In this document: piece after piece, positions 48,426 through 57,820 of the stretch | Position numbering within the stretch: the stretch's first letter is position 1 | Layout of the letters: each line of letters starts with the position of its first letter | Source: Quadrisphaera sp. INWT6 | GTDB lineage: Bacteria > Actinomycetota > Actinomycetes > Actinomycetales > Quadrisphaeraceae | Reading direction: 5' to 3' | Length of the DNA stretch: 64,000 nucleotides | Assembly: GCF_015390235.1 (NCBI RefSeq) | Contig: NZ_VUOH01000002.1 | Span: 992,001-1,056,000, forward strand | Made by a program: the position numbers and the translations under genes | The notes under the pieces: model-generated | The model's database searches: none | Told to the model about the DNA's origin: nothing | Seen by the model: only the letters and a program-made list of their open reading frames with translations

Positions 48426-50775
48426 GCCGGGAGGGGGTGTTCGCCTCGGCGGCGATGCCCTCCAGCTCGGCCTCGGTCGCCGGGAAGCCCGGGAAGCGCG
48501 CCATCCGCACGAGCGGGATGGCGCGGAACATCGCGCCGTGGTCCGGGTCGTCGAGCATCCCGAGGAACCCGCCGCCGGCGCGCTCCAGGACCGACCGCAG
48601 CGCCGGGCCGGCCACCGGGTGGTCGAGCCAGGTGCTGATCTCGGCCTCGACGGCCACGGGCGGGGTGAGGTCCTCGCCGGTCACCTGCACGGCCTCGCGC
48701 AGCCGCACGTCGCGCGACGAGGCGCCCACGCGCACCTCGAACGCGCCGCCCTCGACCACCCAGCGCCGCTGCACCGGGCTCCAGTACGACAGCGCCCGGG
48801 CGTCCAGCTCGAACGACACCGTCCGCGACTGCCCCGGCTCCAGCTCCACGCGGGCGAAGGCCTTGAGCTCGGCGTCCGGCCGGGCCACCGACGCCTCGGG
48901 GTCGGCTACGTACACCTGGACCACCTCGGCCGCCGCGACGCGCCCCGTGTTGGTGACGCGCACCCCCACGCGCAGGCCCGCCGAGGCACCCGAGCCCACC
49001 ACCTCGACGTCCAGCTCCTCGTAGAGGAACGCGGCGTAGGTCAGCCCGTGCCCGAAGGGGAACGAGACGGGGAGCCGCCGCGAGTCGTACCAGCGGTAGC
49101 CGATGAAGACGCCCTCGCCGTAGCGGACCACGCCGCCCTCGCCGGGGAACCCGGCGCCGAAGGCGGGGGTGTCCTCCAGGCGCTGCGGCAGCGTCTCCGC
49201 CAGCCTCCCGCTCGGGCTGACCGCGCCCAGCAGCAGGTCGGCCACCGCGGACCCGCCCGCCTGGCCCAGCAGCCAGCCCTCGAGCAGCGCCGGCACGCGG
49301 TCGGCCCACGGGTGCAGCCGCACCGCGGACCCGTTCGACAGCACGACGACGACGCTGTCGCTCACCTCCAGCAGCGCGTCGAGCAGAGCCAGCTGCTCGG
49401 CGGGCAGGTCGAGGTGCTCCCTGTCGAAGCCCTCCGACTCGTACGAGCCCGGAAGCCCCAGGAACAGCAGGACGACGTCGGCCGCGCGCGCAGCGTCCAC
49501 CGCCTCGGCGCCGAGGTCCGCCGCCGAGGCGCCGGCGCTGGGCGAGCCCTCGAGCGGGTACCCGGCGGCGAAGGTCACCGAGGCGCGGTCACCGATGCCG
49601 TCGCGCAGCGCGGTGAGCGCGTCGTCGAGCCGCGTCGGCACCACCTGGGAGCTGCCGGCGCCCTGGTACCGGGGCGTGCGGGCCATCTCCCCGACGACGG
49701 CGACGACCCCGGAGCCCGGGAGCTGGAGCGGCAGCAGCGGGTCCCCGCCGTGGGAGGAGACGGGCTCGTTCTTGAGCAGCACCGCGCTGCGCTGAGCGGC
49801 CTCTCGGGCCAGCGCGTGGTGCGCTGCGGCGTCGTAGGGGCGGGGGTCCGCCAGCCCGGGCTGCGAGCGCGCCACGAGCTCCAGCACGCGGCGGGCGGCG
49901 CGGTCGACGTCGTCCTGCGACAGCCGCCCCTCGCGGACGGCGGCGAGCACCTTGGCCTCCGACGCCCCCGAGGAGCTCGGCATCTCCAGGTCGAGCCCGG
50001 CGGCCACGCCGAGCGGGCGGTCGTCGACGGCGCCCCAGTCCGAGACCACGAGGCCCTCGAAGCCCCACTCACCGCGCAGCACGTCGGTGAGCAGCCACGG
50101 GTCCTGGCTGGCGTAGGTGCCGTTGATGCGGTTGTACGAGCACATGACGGTCCACGGCTGCGCGTCGCGCACCACCCGCTCGAAGGCCGTGAGGTAGACC
50201 TCGCGCAGCGTCCGCTCGTCGACCTCCGCGGAGACGCTCATGCGGTGCGTCTCCTGGTTGTTGGCGGCGAAGTGCTTCAGCGAGGTGCCGACGCCCTGCG
50301 ACTGCACGCCGCGCACGAGGGCGGCGGCCAGGTCGCCGGCGAGCACCGGGTCCTCCGAGAAGTACTCGAAGCTCCTCCCGCACAGCGGCGTGCGCTTCAT
50401 GTTGACGCCCGGGCCGAGCAGGACGGCGACCCCCTCGGCCCGGCACTCCTCCCCCAGGGCGGTGCCGACGCGCTCGACCAGCTCGACGTCCCACGACGAG
50501 GCCAGCCCCGCGGCGGGCGGGAAGCAGGTGGCGGGCACGGAGCCGCCCAGGCCGAGGTGGTCGCCGTCGGTCGGCTGCTTGCGCAGGCCGTGGGGGCCGT
50601 CGGTGACCATGACGGCGGGCACGCCGTGCTCGGGCAGCCCCTGGGTGTGCCAGAAGTCGGAGCCGTCGAGCAGCGACGCCTTCTCCTGGGGCGCGAGGCG
50701 GGCGAGGACGGCGCCGACGGCGTCCTCGGTGGTCGGGGTGGGCTGCGGGGTGCCGGCGTCGTCGCGAGCGGTCAT
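48421..50775 (-). CDS. Glycoside hydrolase family 3 beta-glucosidase
   Basis: 784 residues from ATG 50775, with no signal peptide, so cytoplasmic. The GH3 N-terminal barrel has VTDGPHGLRKQ, GRSFEYFSEDP, KHFAANNQE and the nucleophile aspartate in VVSDWGAVDD (about 245). The C-terminal domain with the acid/base region (GLPGSYESEGFDRE) and the fibronectin-like end (FPFGHGLTY, EVVQVYV) complete the fold. It likely hydrolyses oligosaccharides imported by a transporter not seen here. It is divergent from a TetR regulator 76 bases away, its likely repressor. Confidence 0.92.
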   Translation of the reverse strand: MTARDDAGTPQPTPTTEDAVGAVLARLAPQEKASLLDGSDFWHTQGLPEHGVPAVMVTDGPHGLRKQPTDGDHLGLGGSVPATCFPPAAGLASSWDVELVERVGTALGEECRAEGVAVLLGPGVNMKRTPLCGRSFEYFSEDPVLAGDLAAALVRGVQSQGVGTSLKHFAANNQETHRMSVSAEVDERTLREVYLTAFERVVRDAQPWTVMCSYNRINGTYASQDPWLLTDVLRGEWGFEGLVVSDWGAVDDRPLGVAAGLDLEMPSSSGASEAKVLAAVREGRLSQDDVDRAARRVLELVARSQPGLADPRPYDAAAHHALAREAAQRSAVLLKNEPVSSHGGDPLLPLQLPGSGVVAVVGEMARTPRYQGAGSSQVVPTRLDDALTALRDGIGDRASVTFAAGYPLEGSPSAGASAADLGAEAVDAARAADVVLLFLGLPGSYESEGFDREHLDLPAEQLALLDALLEVSDSVVVVLSNGSAVRLHPWADRVPALLEGWLLGQAGGSAVADLLLGAVSPSGRLAETLPQRLEDTPAFGAGFPGEGGVVRYGEGVFIGYRWYDSRRLPVSFPFGHGLTYAAFLYEELDVEVVGSGASAGLRVGVRVTNTGRVAAAEVVQVYVADPEASVARPDAELKAFARVELEPGQSRTVSFELDARALSYWSPVQRRWVVEGGAFEVRVGASSRDVRLREAVQVTGEDLTPPVAVEAEISTWLDHPVAGPALRSVLERAGGGFLGMLDDPDHGAMFRAIPLVRMARFPGFPATEAELEGIAAEANTPSRP

Positions 50776-50851
50776 GCTGCGCAGCGTAGCGAAAACCCGA
50801 CCTGTTGGTAAGTATCCTGCCCGCGCCGTCGTGACCTGCGAGGATGCCCCC

Positions 50852-51472
50852 ATGACCACCACCCCCGACCCGCCGCAGCGCGGCTACGCCAAGGGGCGGG
50901 CCCGCCGGGAGGAGATCCTCGAGACGGCGCGCGCCCTCTTCGGCGAGGTCGGCTACCGGTCGGCGTCGCTGCGCGAGATCGCCGCGCGGTGCGGCATCTC
51001 CCACCCGGGGCTGCTGCACCACTTCCCCACCAAGGAGGCCCTGCTCGAGGCGGTCCTGGTGCGGCGCGACGCCGTGTCCGAGGAGCGCTTCGGGGTGGTG
51101 AGCGCCCGGGGCACGGCAGCGCTGCGCGCGCTGGTGGAGGTCGTGGCCGCCAACGCCGCCGAGCCGGGCGAGGTGGAGCTCTACTGCGTGCTGTCCGCCG
51201 AGGCCACCGCGCCCGACCACCCCGCGCACCGGTACTTCGCCGACCGCTACGAGGTCACGCGCGCGAGCACGCAGAGGTCGCTGCGCGAGGCCGCCGAGGA
51301 CGGCGACCTGCGCGAGGGCGTCGACCCGGCGGTGCAGGCGCGGGTGCTGGTCGCGGTGATGGACGGCCTGCAGGTGCAGTGGCTGCTCGACCGCGCCGGA
51401 CCGACCCCCACCGACATGCCCGCCGCCCTGCGGGCCCACCTCTCGACGCTGCTCACCCACCCCCTCCCCTGA
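50852..51472 (+). CDS. TetR/AcrR family regulator
   Basis: 206 residues from ATG 50852. The N-terminal HTH is REEILETARALFGEVGYRSA, SLREIAARCGISHPGLLHHFPTKEALLEA. The ligand domain (about 70-200) resembles regulators that sit beside glycosidases. It is divergent from the GH3 gene. The short gap between them holds an AT-rich stretch (TTGGTAAGTATCC) that could include the promoter and operator, but no clear palindrome was found. Its stop codon lies inside a terminator hairpin. Confidence 0.9.
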   Translation: MTTTPDPPQRGYAKGRARREEILETARALFGEVGYRSASLREIAARCGISHPGLLHHFPTKEALLEAVLVRRDAVSEERFGVVSARGTAALRALVEVVAANAAEPGEVELYCVLSAEATAPDHPAHRYFADRYEVTRASTQRSLREAAEDGDLREGVDPAVQARVLVAVMDGLQVQWLLDRAGPTPTDMPAALRAHLSTLLTHPLP

Positions 51473-51488
51473 CCGCGGTCAGGGGAGG
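51463..51488. terminator. 26-base perfect palindrome terminator
   Basis: CCTCCCCTGACCG and CGGTCAGGGGAGG abut as a perfect palindrome. It overlaps the TetR stop codon and separates it from the convergent reductase gene. Confidence 0.65.
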
Positions 51489-51536
51489 TCGGCCACCTCG
51501 ACGGGTGGCCGGCCCCCCGCGACCGCGGAGGGCGGG

Positions 51537-52397
51537 TCAGGCGGCGGACAGGCGGTTGACCTCGTCAGCGGTCAGCACCAGCTCGGACGCCTCGGCCGAC
51601 GCCCGCGCCGTCTCCGGCCGGCTCGAGCCCGGGATCGGGATGACGACGTCGCCGAGCGACAGCTCCCACGAGAGCGCCACCTGCTGCGGGCTCACCCCGC
51701 GCGCCTGCGCGACCTCCTGGAACGCCGCGTGCGAGCCGCCCAGCTCCGACGCGCTGGAGATGCCGCCGAGCGGGCTCCACGGCAGGAAGGCGATGCCGAG
51801 CTCGTTGCAGAGCTGCAGCTCCGGCAGCGACGAGCGGAAGGCCGGCGAGAACTGGTTCTGGACGCTCACGAGGCGCCCGCCGAGCACCTCGTTCGCCTCG
51901 CGGATCTGGTCGGGGTCGGCGTTGGAGATGCCGGCCATCTGGATGACGCCCTCGTCGAGCAGCTCGACGAGCGCCCCGACGGAGTCGGCGTACGGCACGG
52001 ACGGGTCGGGGCGGTGGAACTGGTACAGCCCGACCGCCTCGACGCCCAGCCGCTTCGCGGACGCCCTGGCGGCCTCCTTGAGGTGCTCGGGACGGCCGTC
52101 CTGGGTCCACGAGCCGTCACCGGGGCGCAGGTGCCCTCCCTTGGTGGCCACGAGCACGCTGCTCGCGTCACCGCCCCAGGAGCGCAGGGCCTCGGCGATG
52201 AGCTCCTCGTTGTGGCCGACCTCGTTCCCGTGCAGGTGGTAGGCGTCGGCGGTGTCGACGAGCGTCACGCCGGCGTCGAGCGAGGCGTGGATCGTGGCGA
52301 TCGACCGCTCGCGGTCCGGCCGCCCCTCGATGGACATCGGCATGCCCCCGAGGCCGATCTCCGAGACGGTCCGGTCACCGATGGCGCGGGTCTTCAC
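51537..52397 (-). CDS. Aldo/keto reductase
   Basis: 286 residues from GTG 52397 with AGGAGG upstream. The AKR barrel motifs are EIGLGGMPM, DTADAYHLHGNE (catalytic Asp and Tyr), LVATKGG (Lys), YQFHRPD (His), GISNADPDQI and VIPIPGSSRPET (NADPH binding). It reduces aldehydes or ketones with NADPH. The physiological substrate is unknown. A recognisable promoter lies about 75 bases upstream. Confidence 0.9.
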   Translation of the reverse strand: MKTRAIGDRTVSEIGLGGMPMSIEGRPDRERSIATIHASLDAGVTLVDTADAYHLHGNEVGHNEELIAEALRSWGGDASSVLVATKGGHLRPGDGSWTQDGRPEHLKEAARASAKRLGVEAVGLYQFHRPDPSVPYADSVGALVELLDEGVIQMAGISNADPDQIREANEVLGGRLVSVQNQFSPAFRSSLPELQLCNELGIAFLPWSPLGGISSASELGGSHAAFQEVAQARGVSPQQVALSWELSLGDVVIPIPGSSRPETARASAEASELVLTADEVNRLSAA

Positions 52398-52473
52398 AGG
52401 TGCAGTCCTCCTGGTGGAAGGCGCGCCCGGGAGGGCGCGCTCACCCGAGTGCCGTACCCACCTCAGACCTCCG

Positions 52474-52502
52474 CTATGCTCATCCACGTCCTCGACGGTC
52501 AA
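52474..52502 (-). promoter_or_regulatory. Candidate promoter of the aldo/keto reductase gene
   Basis: On the minus strand TTGACC (52502-52497) is followed after 17 bases by GCATAG (52479-52474). The -35 is good, the -10 weak. Confidence 0.4.
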
Positions 52503-52540
52503 CGTCCGTGTGAGACCTAGGACGCTCGACATGGGGGCCC

Positions 52541-52613
52541 GCCCTCATCGTCTAGTGGCCTAGGACACCGCCCTTTCACGGCGGCAGCACGGGTTCGAAT
52601 CCCGTTGGGGGTA
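52541..52613 (+). tRNA. tRNA-Glu (TTC)
   Basis: A 73-base cloverleaf. The acceptor arms GCCCTCA and TGGGGGT pair with two wobbles, the anticodon loop CTTTCAC has TTC, the T arm is ACGGGTTCGAATCCCGT and the discriminator is A. CCA is not encoded. Confidence 0.95.
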
Positions 52614-52649
52614 CAGCAAGACCAGTGTCACCGGGGTGTGAGCCCCGAT

Positions 52650-52723
52650 GGCCCCGTAGCGCAGTTGGTTAGCGCGCCGCCCTGTCACGGCGGAGGTCGC
52701 GGGTTCAAGTCCCGTCGGGGTCG
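52650..52723 (+). tRNA. tRNA-Asp (GTC)
   Basis: A 74-base cloverleaf with acceptor GGCCCCG/CGGGGTC, anticodon loop CTGTCAC, T loop TTCAAGT and discriminator G. The next three bases are CCA, so the tail is encoded. Confidence 0.95.
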
Positions 52724-52760
52724 CCAGTCCTCTCGAGCAGGTGCCAGCACCGGCCTGCAC

Positions 52761-52833
52761 GGCCAGGTAGCTCAGTTGGTAGAGCGTCCGACTGAAAATC
52801 GGAAGGTCCGGGGTTCGACCCCCCGCCTGGCCA
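52761..52833 (+). tRNA. tRNA-Phe (GAA)
   Basis: A 73-base cloverleaf with acceptor GGCCAGG/CCTGGCC, anticodon loop CTGAAAA, T loop TTCGACC and discriminator A, followed by an encoded CCA. Third in a Glu-Asp-Phe cluster, all intact, with no sign of integration here. Confidence 0.95.
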
Positions 52834-52869
52834 CCAGCACCTCAGAGCCCTAACCAGCCAGCGCGCCGG

Positions 52870-55035
52870 TCAGGGCTTCGTGCGTCCCGCGCCCGCGCGG
52901 CGCCACCGCTCCAGGTCGTCGGGGGCCATCGCCGGCGCGTAGTGCCAGCCCTGCACCAGCCGCGCGCCCATCGAGCGCAGCGCCTCGGCCTGCGCGGCGT
53001 CCTCGACCCCCTCGGCCACGGCTGTCAGCCCGAGGCTGTGCGCCAGGCCGATGACGGCGGACGCCACCTCGGGGTGGCCGAGGGACAGCTCGGTGACGAA
53101 GGTCCTGTCCACCTTGAGGTGGTCGACCGGCAGCTGGCGCAGGTGCGCCAGGGAGGAGTAGCCCGTGCCGAAGTCGTCGAGCGCGATCGAGGCGCCCAGG
53201 TCGCGCAGCTGCAGCAGCCGCGCCCGGGCGGTGCGGTGGTCCTGCACGAGGGCCGTCTCGGTGACCTCGAGGCAGAGCCGGTCGGCGGGCAGGCCCGTCT
53301 CGGTGAGGACCGCGGCGACGTCGGCCACGAAGGTCGCCGTGTGCAGCTGGATCGCGGAGACGTTGACGTTGACCTTCCGCGGCGCCAGCGCGCCGAGGGT
53401 CCGGTCCCACTCCACCAGCTGCCGGCAGGCGCGGCGCAGCACGTGGAGGCCGAGGACGTCGATGAGGCCGTTCGCCTCGGCGCACCGGACGAGCGCCTCC
53501 GGCGGCACGGCGCCGCGCTCGGGGTGGTGCCAGCGGACCAGCGCCTCGACGGCGGGCAGCGCGCCGGCGTCGTCGAGGTCGAGGACGGGCTGGTAGTGCA
53601 CGCCCAGCTCGTCGGAGGCGAGCGCCTCGCGCAGCTGGAGGGTCATGAGCAGCGCGTCGCGGGCCTCGTCGCGGGCCCCGGCGTCGCACAGGGCCACCTG
53701 GTCGCGACCGGCCCGCTTGGCGCGGTACATCGCGATGTCGCAGTCCTGCAGCACGTCCTCGGGGGTGCGGTGGTGCTCGGTCGCGCGGGTCACGCCGAGG
53801 CTGGCCGCGGCGGTGAAGGGCACCCCGACGAGGTCGAAGCCCTCGTGGAGCCGCTCCAGGAGGGCCTCCCCGACGCCGCGGGCGGCGCCGTCGTCGTCCA
53901 CCCCGGAGGAGACGACGACGAACTCGTCGCCGCCCCAGCGGGCCACGAGGTCGTCCGGGCCCGCGGCGTCCAGGAGGCGCGCGGCGACGGCCACGAGCAG
54001 CTGGTCACCCGCCTCGTGGCCGAGGCTGTCGTTGACCACCTTGAAGTTGTCGAGGTCGAGGAAGGTGCAGGTCATCGCCGAGCTGCCCGGTGGCGCGGCG
54101 CGCAGCCGGCGGCCGATCTCCTCCACCAGGGCGGTGCGGTTGGGCAGCCCGGTCAGGCCGCAGCGCCGGGCCTGGCGGGCCAGCTCGTGCTCGAGGGCGC
54201 GGCGGTCGGTAAAGTCCTCCGCGGTCGCCACGAAGCCGGCGCCCTGCCCGGGGGTGCTCACCGGCGCCAGGCGCAGCTGCACCCAGCGCACCTGCCCGTC
54301 GCGGCGCTGCAGCCGCGCCTCGAAGCAGCGGGGCTCCCCGGCGAGCGCTGCGGTGACCTCGTCGAGCACGAGCGCGAGGTCGTCGGGGACGACGCAGCGG
54401 GTCCAGGAGGTGCCGAGCAGCTCGGACTGGGTGCGGTCGACGAGCTCGCAGAGCGCGTCGTTGACGTGGGCGAGGCGCAGGCCGGCCTCGGCGATCATGG
54501 TGGGGACGGGGCTGTGCTCGACCAGCGCGGCGAAGCGGCGCTCCTGGGCGCCCAGCTGCTCGCGGGTCGCGCGCTCGGCGTCGGTGCCCTCGGGCGCCAG
54601 GAGCAGGGTCCAGGTCTGCGCCGCGGGCGAGGGCACCGCGCGCAGGAGCAGCTCGCCGCGGTCGTCGTCCGCGCTGCGCAGCCGCACGACGGCCCGGCCG
54701 GTGCGGGTCGGGCGCAGCACGGTCGGCCGGTGCTCCCCGGGCTGGAGGGGGGCGAGGAGACGCCCTACCCGGGAGCCGACCAGGGGGCCGCTGCCGGGGA
54801 CGAGCAGCTCGTCGGCGGCGCGGTTGGCCCACAGGACCTCGGCGTCCTCGAGCACGGGGGGTGCGCCGGTCGCCTGGACGACCAGGACGGCCTCGGACGC
54901 GGCCCGCGCGGCGTCGACCAGCGAGCGGGTGGTGCGCACGTGGTCCGCGGCGGCGCGCTCGTGCGCGCGCTCCAGCGGGGGGAGCGCAGCGCCGGGCGCG
55001 GCGGGCATCCGGGAGGGCAGGGCCTCGGCGCTCAC
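52870..55035 (-). CDS. PAS-GGDEF-EAL c-di-GMP protein
   Basis: 721 residues, soluble. A PAS-like region (about 45-150) is followed by a clearer PAS domain (about 165-290: ALVEHSPVPTMIAEAGLRL, VQLRLAPVSTPG). GGDEF is intact (ARWGGDEF near 363-370). The position of the inhibitory site reads GPDD, so its arginine is lost. EAL is intact: VEALVRWHHPERG (about 497), EVTETAL, DDFGTGYSSL, LKVDRTF, AEGVED. Probably bifunctional or mainly a phosphodiesterase gated by the PAS domains. It stands apart from the left-end c-di-GMP cluster and has core-like codon use. Confidence 0.9.
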   Translation of the reverse strand: MSAEALPSRMPAAPGAALPPLERAHERAAADHVRTTRSLVDAARAASEAVLVVQATGAPPVLEDAEVLWANRAADELLVPGSGPLVGSRVGRLLAPLQPGEHRPTVLRPTRTGRAVVRLRSADDDRGELLLRAVPSPAAQTWTLLLAPEGTDAERATREQLGAQERRFAALVEHSPVPTMIAEAGLRLAHVNDALCELVDRTQSELLGTSWTRCVVPDDLALVLDEVTAALAGEPRCFEARLQRRDGQVRWVQLRLAPVSTPGQGAGFVATAEDFTDRRALEHELARQARRCGLTGLPNRTALVEEIGRRLRAAPPGSSAMTCTFLDLDNFKVVNDSLGHEAGDQLLVAVAARLLDAAGPDDLVARWGGDEFVVVSSGVDDDGAARGVGEALLERLHEGFDLVGVPFTAAASLGVTRATEHHRTPEDVLQDCDIAMYRAKRAGRDQVALCDAGARDEARDALLMTLQLREALASDELGVHYQPVLDLDDAGALPAVEALVRWHHPERGAVPPEALVRCAEANGLIDVLGLHVLRRACRQLVEWDRTLGALAPRKVNVNVSAIQLHTATFVADVAAVLTETGLPADRLCLEVTETALVQDHRTARARLLQLRDLGASIALDDFGTGYSSLAHLRQLPVDHLKVDRTFVTELSLGHPEVASAVIGLAHSLGLTAVAEGVEDAAQAEALRSMGARLVQGWHYAPAMAPDDLERWRRAGAGRTKP

Positions 55036-55287
55036 CGGCGCCGGCCCGGGAGGGTGGTGCCGGGGTTCGGTGGGCTGGCTGGGGCGGTGGCGACGACGTC
55101 GAGGTGCACGTGCCCGTCCTTCCGCTCAGGGGCCTGCTGCAGGACCCCCTTCCCATCGGCCTCCCCCGGGGCGGCTTGAGCGGAACCGCCCGTGCGGCGT
55201 GCCGGGGACGTCGGAGGGCCGGTGCAGGATGTGGGCCGAGCAGCGCCGCCCGGGGAGCCGAGCGGTCCCGACCGACGGAGGTCGTCC

Positions 55288-57714
55288 GTGAGCACCAGTC
55301 CCCCCGCAGCCCCCACCGCAGCCCCCACCGCAGCCCCCCTCGCCGACCGGCACGACCTCATCCGCGTGGTCGGGGCCCGGGAGAACAACCTCCGCGACGT
55401 CACCGTCGAGCTGCCCAAGCGCCGCCTCACGGTGTTCACCGGCGTCTCCGGCTCGGGCAAGAGCTCGCTGGTCTTCGCGACCATCGCCGCCGAGAGCCAG
55501 CGGCTCATCAACGAGACCTACCCGGCCTTCCTGCAGGGGTTCATGCCCAGCCAGGCCCGGCCCGACGTCGACGTCCTCGAGGGCCTCACGACGGCGATCA
55601 TCGTCGACCAGGAGCGCCTGGGCGCGAACCCCCGCTCCACCCTGGGCACCGCCACCGACGTCAACGCGCTGCTGCGCATCCTCTTCAGCCGGCTGGGCAC
55701 CCCGAGCATCGGCTCGCCGCAGGCGTTCTCCTTCAACACCGCCACGGTGAGCGGCAAGGGCGCCGTGACCGTGGAGAAGGCCGACGGCAAGAGCGTGCAG
55801 CGCAAGAGCTTCACGGTGCAGGGCGGGATGTGCGTGCGCTGCGAGGGCCGCGGCACGGTGAGCGGGTTCGACCTCACCGCCCTGTACGACGACTCGAAGA
55901 GCATCGACGAGGGCGCCCTCACCATCCCCGGGTACTCGGTGGACGGCTGGTACGGCCGCATCTTCAAGGGGGTGGGCCTGTTCCCCACCGACGCCCCCAT
56001 CCGCGACTTCACGCCCGAGCAGCTGCACGCGCTGCTGCACTCCGAGCCCACCAAGGTCAAGGTCGAGGGCATCAACCTCACCTTCACCGGGCTCGTCCCC
56101 TCTATCCAGAAGTCGTTCCTGTCCAAGGACGTCGACGGCATGCAGCCGCACGTGCGGGCCTTCGTGGAGCGGGCCGTCACGTTCACCACCTGCCCGGACT
56201 GCGGGGGCACCCGCCTGAACGAGCTGGCGCGGTCGTCGAGGGTGGCGGGGCTCTCCATCGCGCAGGTGTGCGCGATGCAGGTCAGCGACGTGGCCGCCTG
56301 GGTGCGCGAGCTGCGCGCCTCCCCCGCCTCCCGGACCGTGGCGCCGCTCCTCGACGGCCTGCAGGACACCCTGGACGCCTTCACCCGGATCGGCCTGGGC
56401 TACCTCAGCCTCGACAGGTCCTCGGGAACGCTGTCCGGCGGCGAGGCGCAGCGCGTCAAGCTCATCCGCCACCTCGGGTCGGCCCTCACCGACGTCACCT
56501 ACGTCTTCGACGAGCCCACCACGGGGCTGCACCCGCACGACATCGGCCGCATGAACGAGCTGCTGCTGCAGCTGCGCGACAAGGGCAACACCGTGCTCGT
56601 GGTCGAGCACAAGCCCGAGGTCATCGCCGTGGCCGACCACGTGGTCGACCTGGGCCCGCGGGCCGGCAGCGCCGGAGGACAGGTGGTCTTCGAGGGCACG
56701 GTCGAGGGACTGCGCGCGAGCGGCACGCTCACGGGTCGGCACCTCGACGACCGCGCCCGCCTCAAGGAGACGACCAGGACGCCGACGGGCGCGGTCCAGG
56801 TCCGCGGGGCGAGCACCCACAACCTGCGCGGCGTCGACGTCGACGTCCCCCTCGGCGTGCTCTGCGTCGTGACGGGGGTCGCCGGCTCGGGCAAGAGCTC
56901 CCTCGTGCACGGGTCGCTGTCCCCGCGCGAGGGCGTGGTGACGGTCGACCAGGGGGCCATCCGCGGGTCGCGGCGCTCCAACCCGGCCACGTACACCGGG
57001 CTGCTGGAGCCGGTGCGCAAGGCCTTCGCCAAGGCCAACGGCGTGAAGCCCGCGCTGTTCAGCCCGAACTCCGAGGGCGCCTGCCCCGCGTGCAGCGGCG
57101 CCGGGGTGATCTACACCGACCTGCCGACGTCGGGCACCGTCACCACGCCCTGCGAGGAGTGCGAGGGGCGTCGCTTCATGGCGTCCGTGCTGGAGCTCAC
57201 GCTGGGCGGCCCGCGGGAGGACGGCGGGCGCGACGTCGGCGAGGTGCTCGCGATGCCCGTGACCGACGCGCTGGCGTTCTTCTCCGCCGGCGCCTCCCGG
57301 GTGCCGGCCGCCGCGGCGGTGCTCGAGCGCCTGGTCGACGTGGGGCTGGGCTACCTGACGCTGGGGCAGCCGCTGACGACGCTGTCGGGCGGCGAGCGCC
57401 AGCGGCTGAAGCTGGCCGTGCACATGGGCGAGCGGGGCAGCACCTACGTGCTCGACGAGCCCACCACGGGGCTCCACCTGGCCGACGTCGCCCAGCTGCT
57501 CGGCCTGCTCGACCGGCTCGTCGACTCCGGGCGCTCGGTGGTGGTCATCGAGCACCACCAGGCCGTCGTGGCCCACGCGGACTGGGTCATCGACCTGGGG
57601 CCGGGCGCCGGGCACGACGGCGGGCGCGTGGTGTTCGAGGGGACGCCCGCGGACCTGGTCGCCGACCGGTCGACGCTGACCGGCCAGCACCTGGCCGCGT
57701 ACGTGGGGGCCTGA
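55288..57714 (+). CDS. Short UvrA-family ATPase (UvrA paralogue)
   Basis: 808 residues from GTG 55288, with GGAGG six bases upstream. There are two ABC ATPase units: Walker A GSGKSS near 54 and 533, signatures LSGGEAQR (about 382) and LSGGERQR (about 698), and DEPTTGLH twice (about 409, 725). Zinc-type pairs CVRCEGRG, CPDCGGTR, CPACSGAG and CEECEGRR are kept. It is about 150 residues shorter than UvrA, and the first Cys-rich insert after IDQ...NPRSTLGT is missing, so it may not handle UvrB. Such paralogues are linked to DNA-binding drug resistance. The N-terminus has a PTAA repeat. Confidence 0.88.
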   Translation: MSTSPPAAPTAAPTAAPLADRHDLIRVVGARENNLRDVTVELPKRRLTVFTGVSGSGKSSLVFATIAAESQRLINETYPAFLQGFMPSQARPDVDVLEGLTTAIIVDQERLGANPRSTLGTATDVNALLRILFSRLGTPSIGSPQAFSFNTATVSGKGAVTVEKADGKSVQRKSFTVQGGMCVRCEGRGTVSGFDLTALYDDSKSIDEGALTIPGYSVDGWYGRIFKGVGLFPTDAPIRDFTPEQLHALLHSEPTKVKVEGINLTFTGLVPSIQKSFLSKDVDGMQPHVRAFVERAVTFTTCPDCGGTRLNELARSSRVAGLSIAQVCAMQVSDVAAWVRELRASPASRTVAPLLDGLQDTLDAFTRIGLGYLSLDRSSGTLSGGEAQRVKLIRHLGSALTDVTYVFDEPTTGLHPHDIGRMNELLLQLRDKGNTVLVVEHKPEVIAVADHVVDLGPRAGSAGGQVVFEGTVEGLRASGTLTGRHLDDRARLKETTRTPTGAVQVRGASTHNLRGVDVDVPLGVLCVVTGVAGSGKSSLVHGSLSPREGVVTVDQGAIRGSRRSNPATYTGLLEPVRKAFAKANGVKPALFSPNSEGACPACSGAGVIYTDLPTSGTVTTPCEECEGRRFMASVLELTLGGPREDGGRDVGEVLAMPVTDALAFFSAGASRVPAAAAVLERLVDVGLGYLTLGQPLTTLSGGERQRLKLAVHMGERGSTYVLDEPTTGLHLADVAQLLGLLDRLVDSGRSVVVIEHHQAVVAHADWVIDLGPGAGHDGGRVVFEGTPADLVADRSTLTGQHLAAYVGA

Positions 57715-57765
57715 CGCCGACGGCGTCCTCGGCGTCCTCGGCCTCCTCGGCCCCCCGGACGCCGA

Positions 57766-57797
57766 CCGCCCCGCCCCGCGGCTGCGGGACGGGGCGG
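57766..57797. terminator. Bidirectional hairpin terminator
   Basis: 14-base arms CCGCCCCGCCCCGC and GCGGGACGGGGCGG with one mismatch and a 4-base loop, between the convergent UvrA-like and bldC genes. Confidence 0.7.
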
Positions 57798-57820
57798 CGT
57801 CGAGCGGGATCGAGCGGGTG

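Noticed and set aside
55306-55345. CRISPR-like short tandem repeat (GCAGCCCCCACC units)
   Set aside because: It lies inside the UvrA-like gene and encodes a PTAA linker. There are no spacers. No CRISPR array was seen anywhere in the window.
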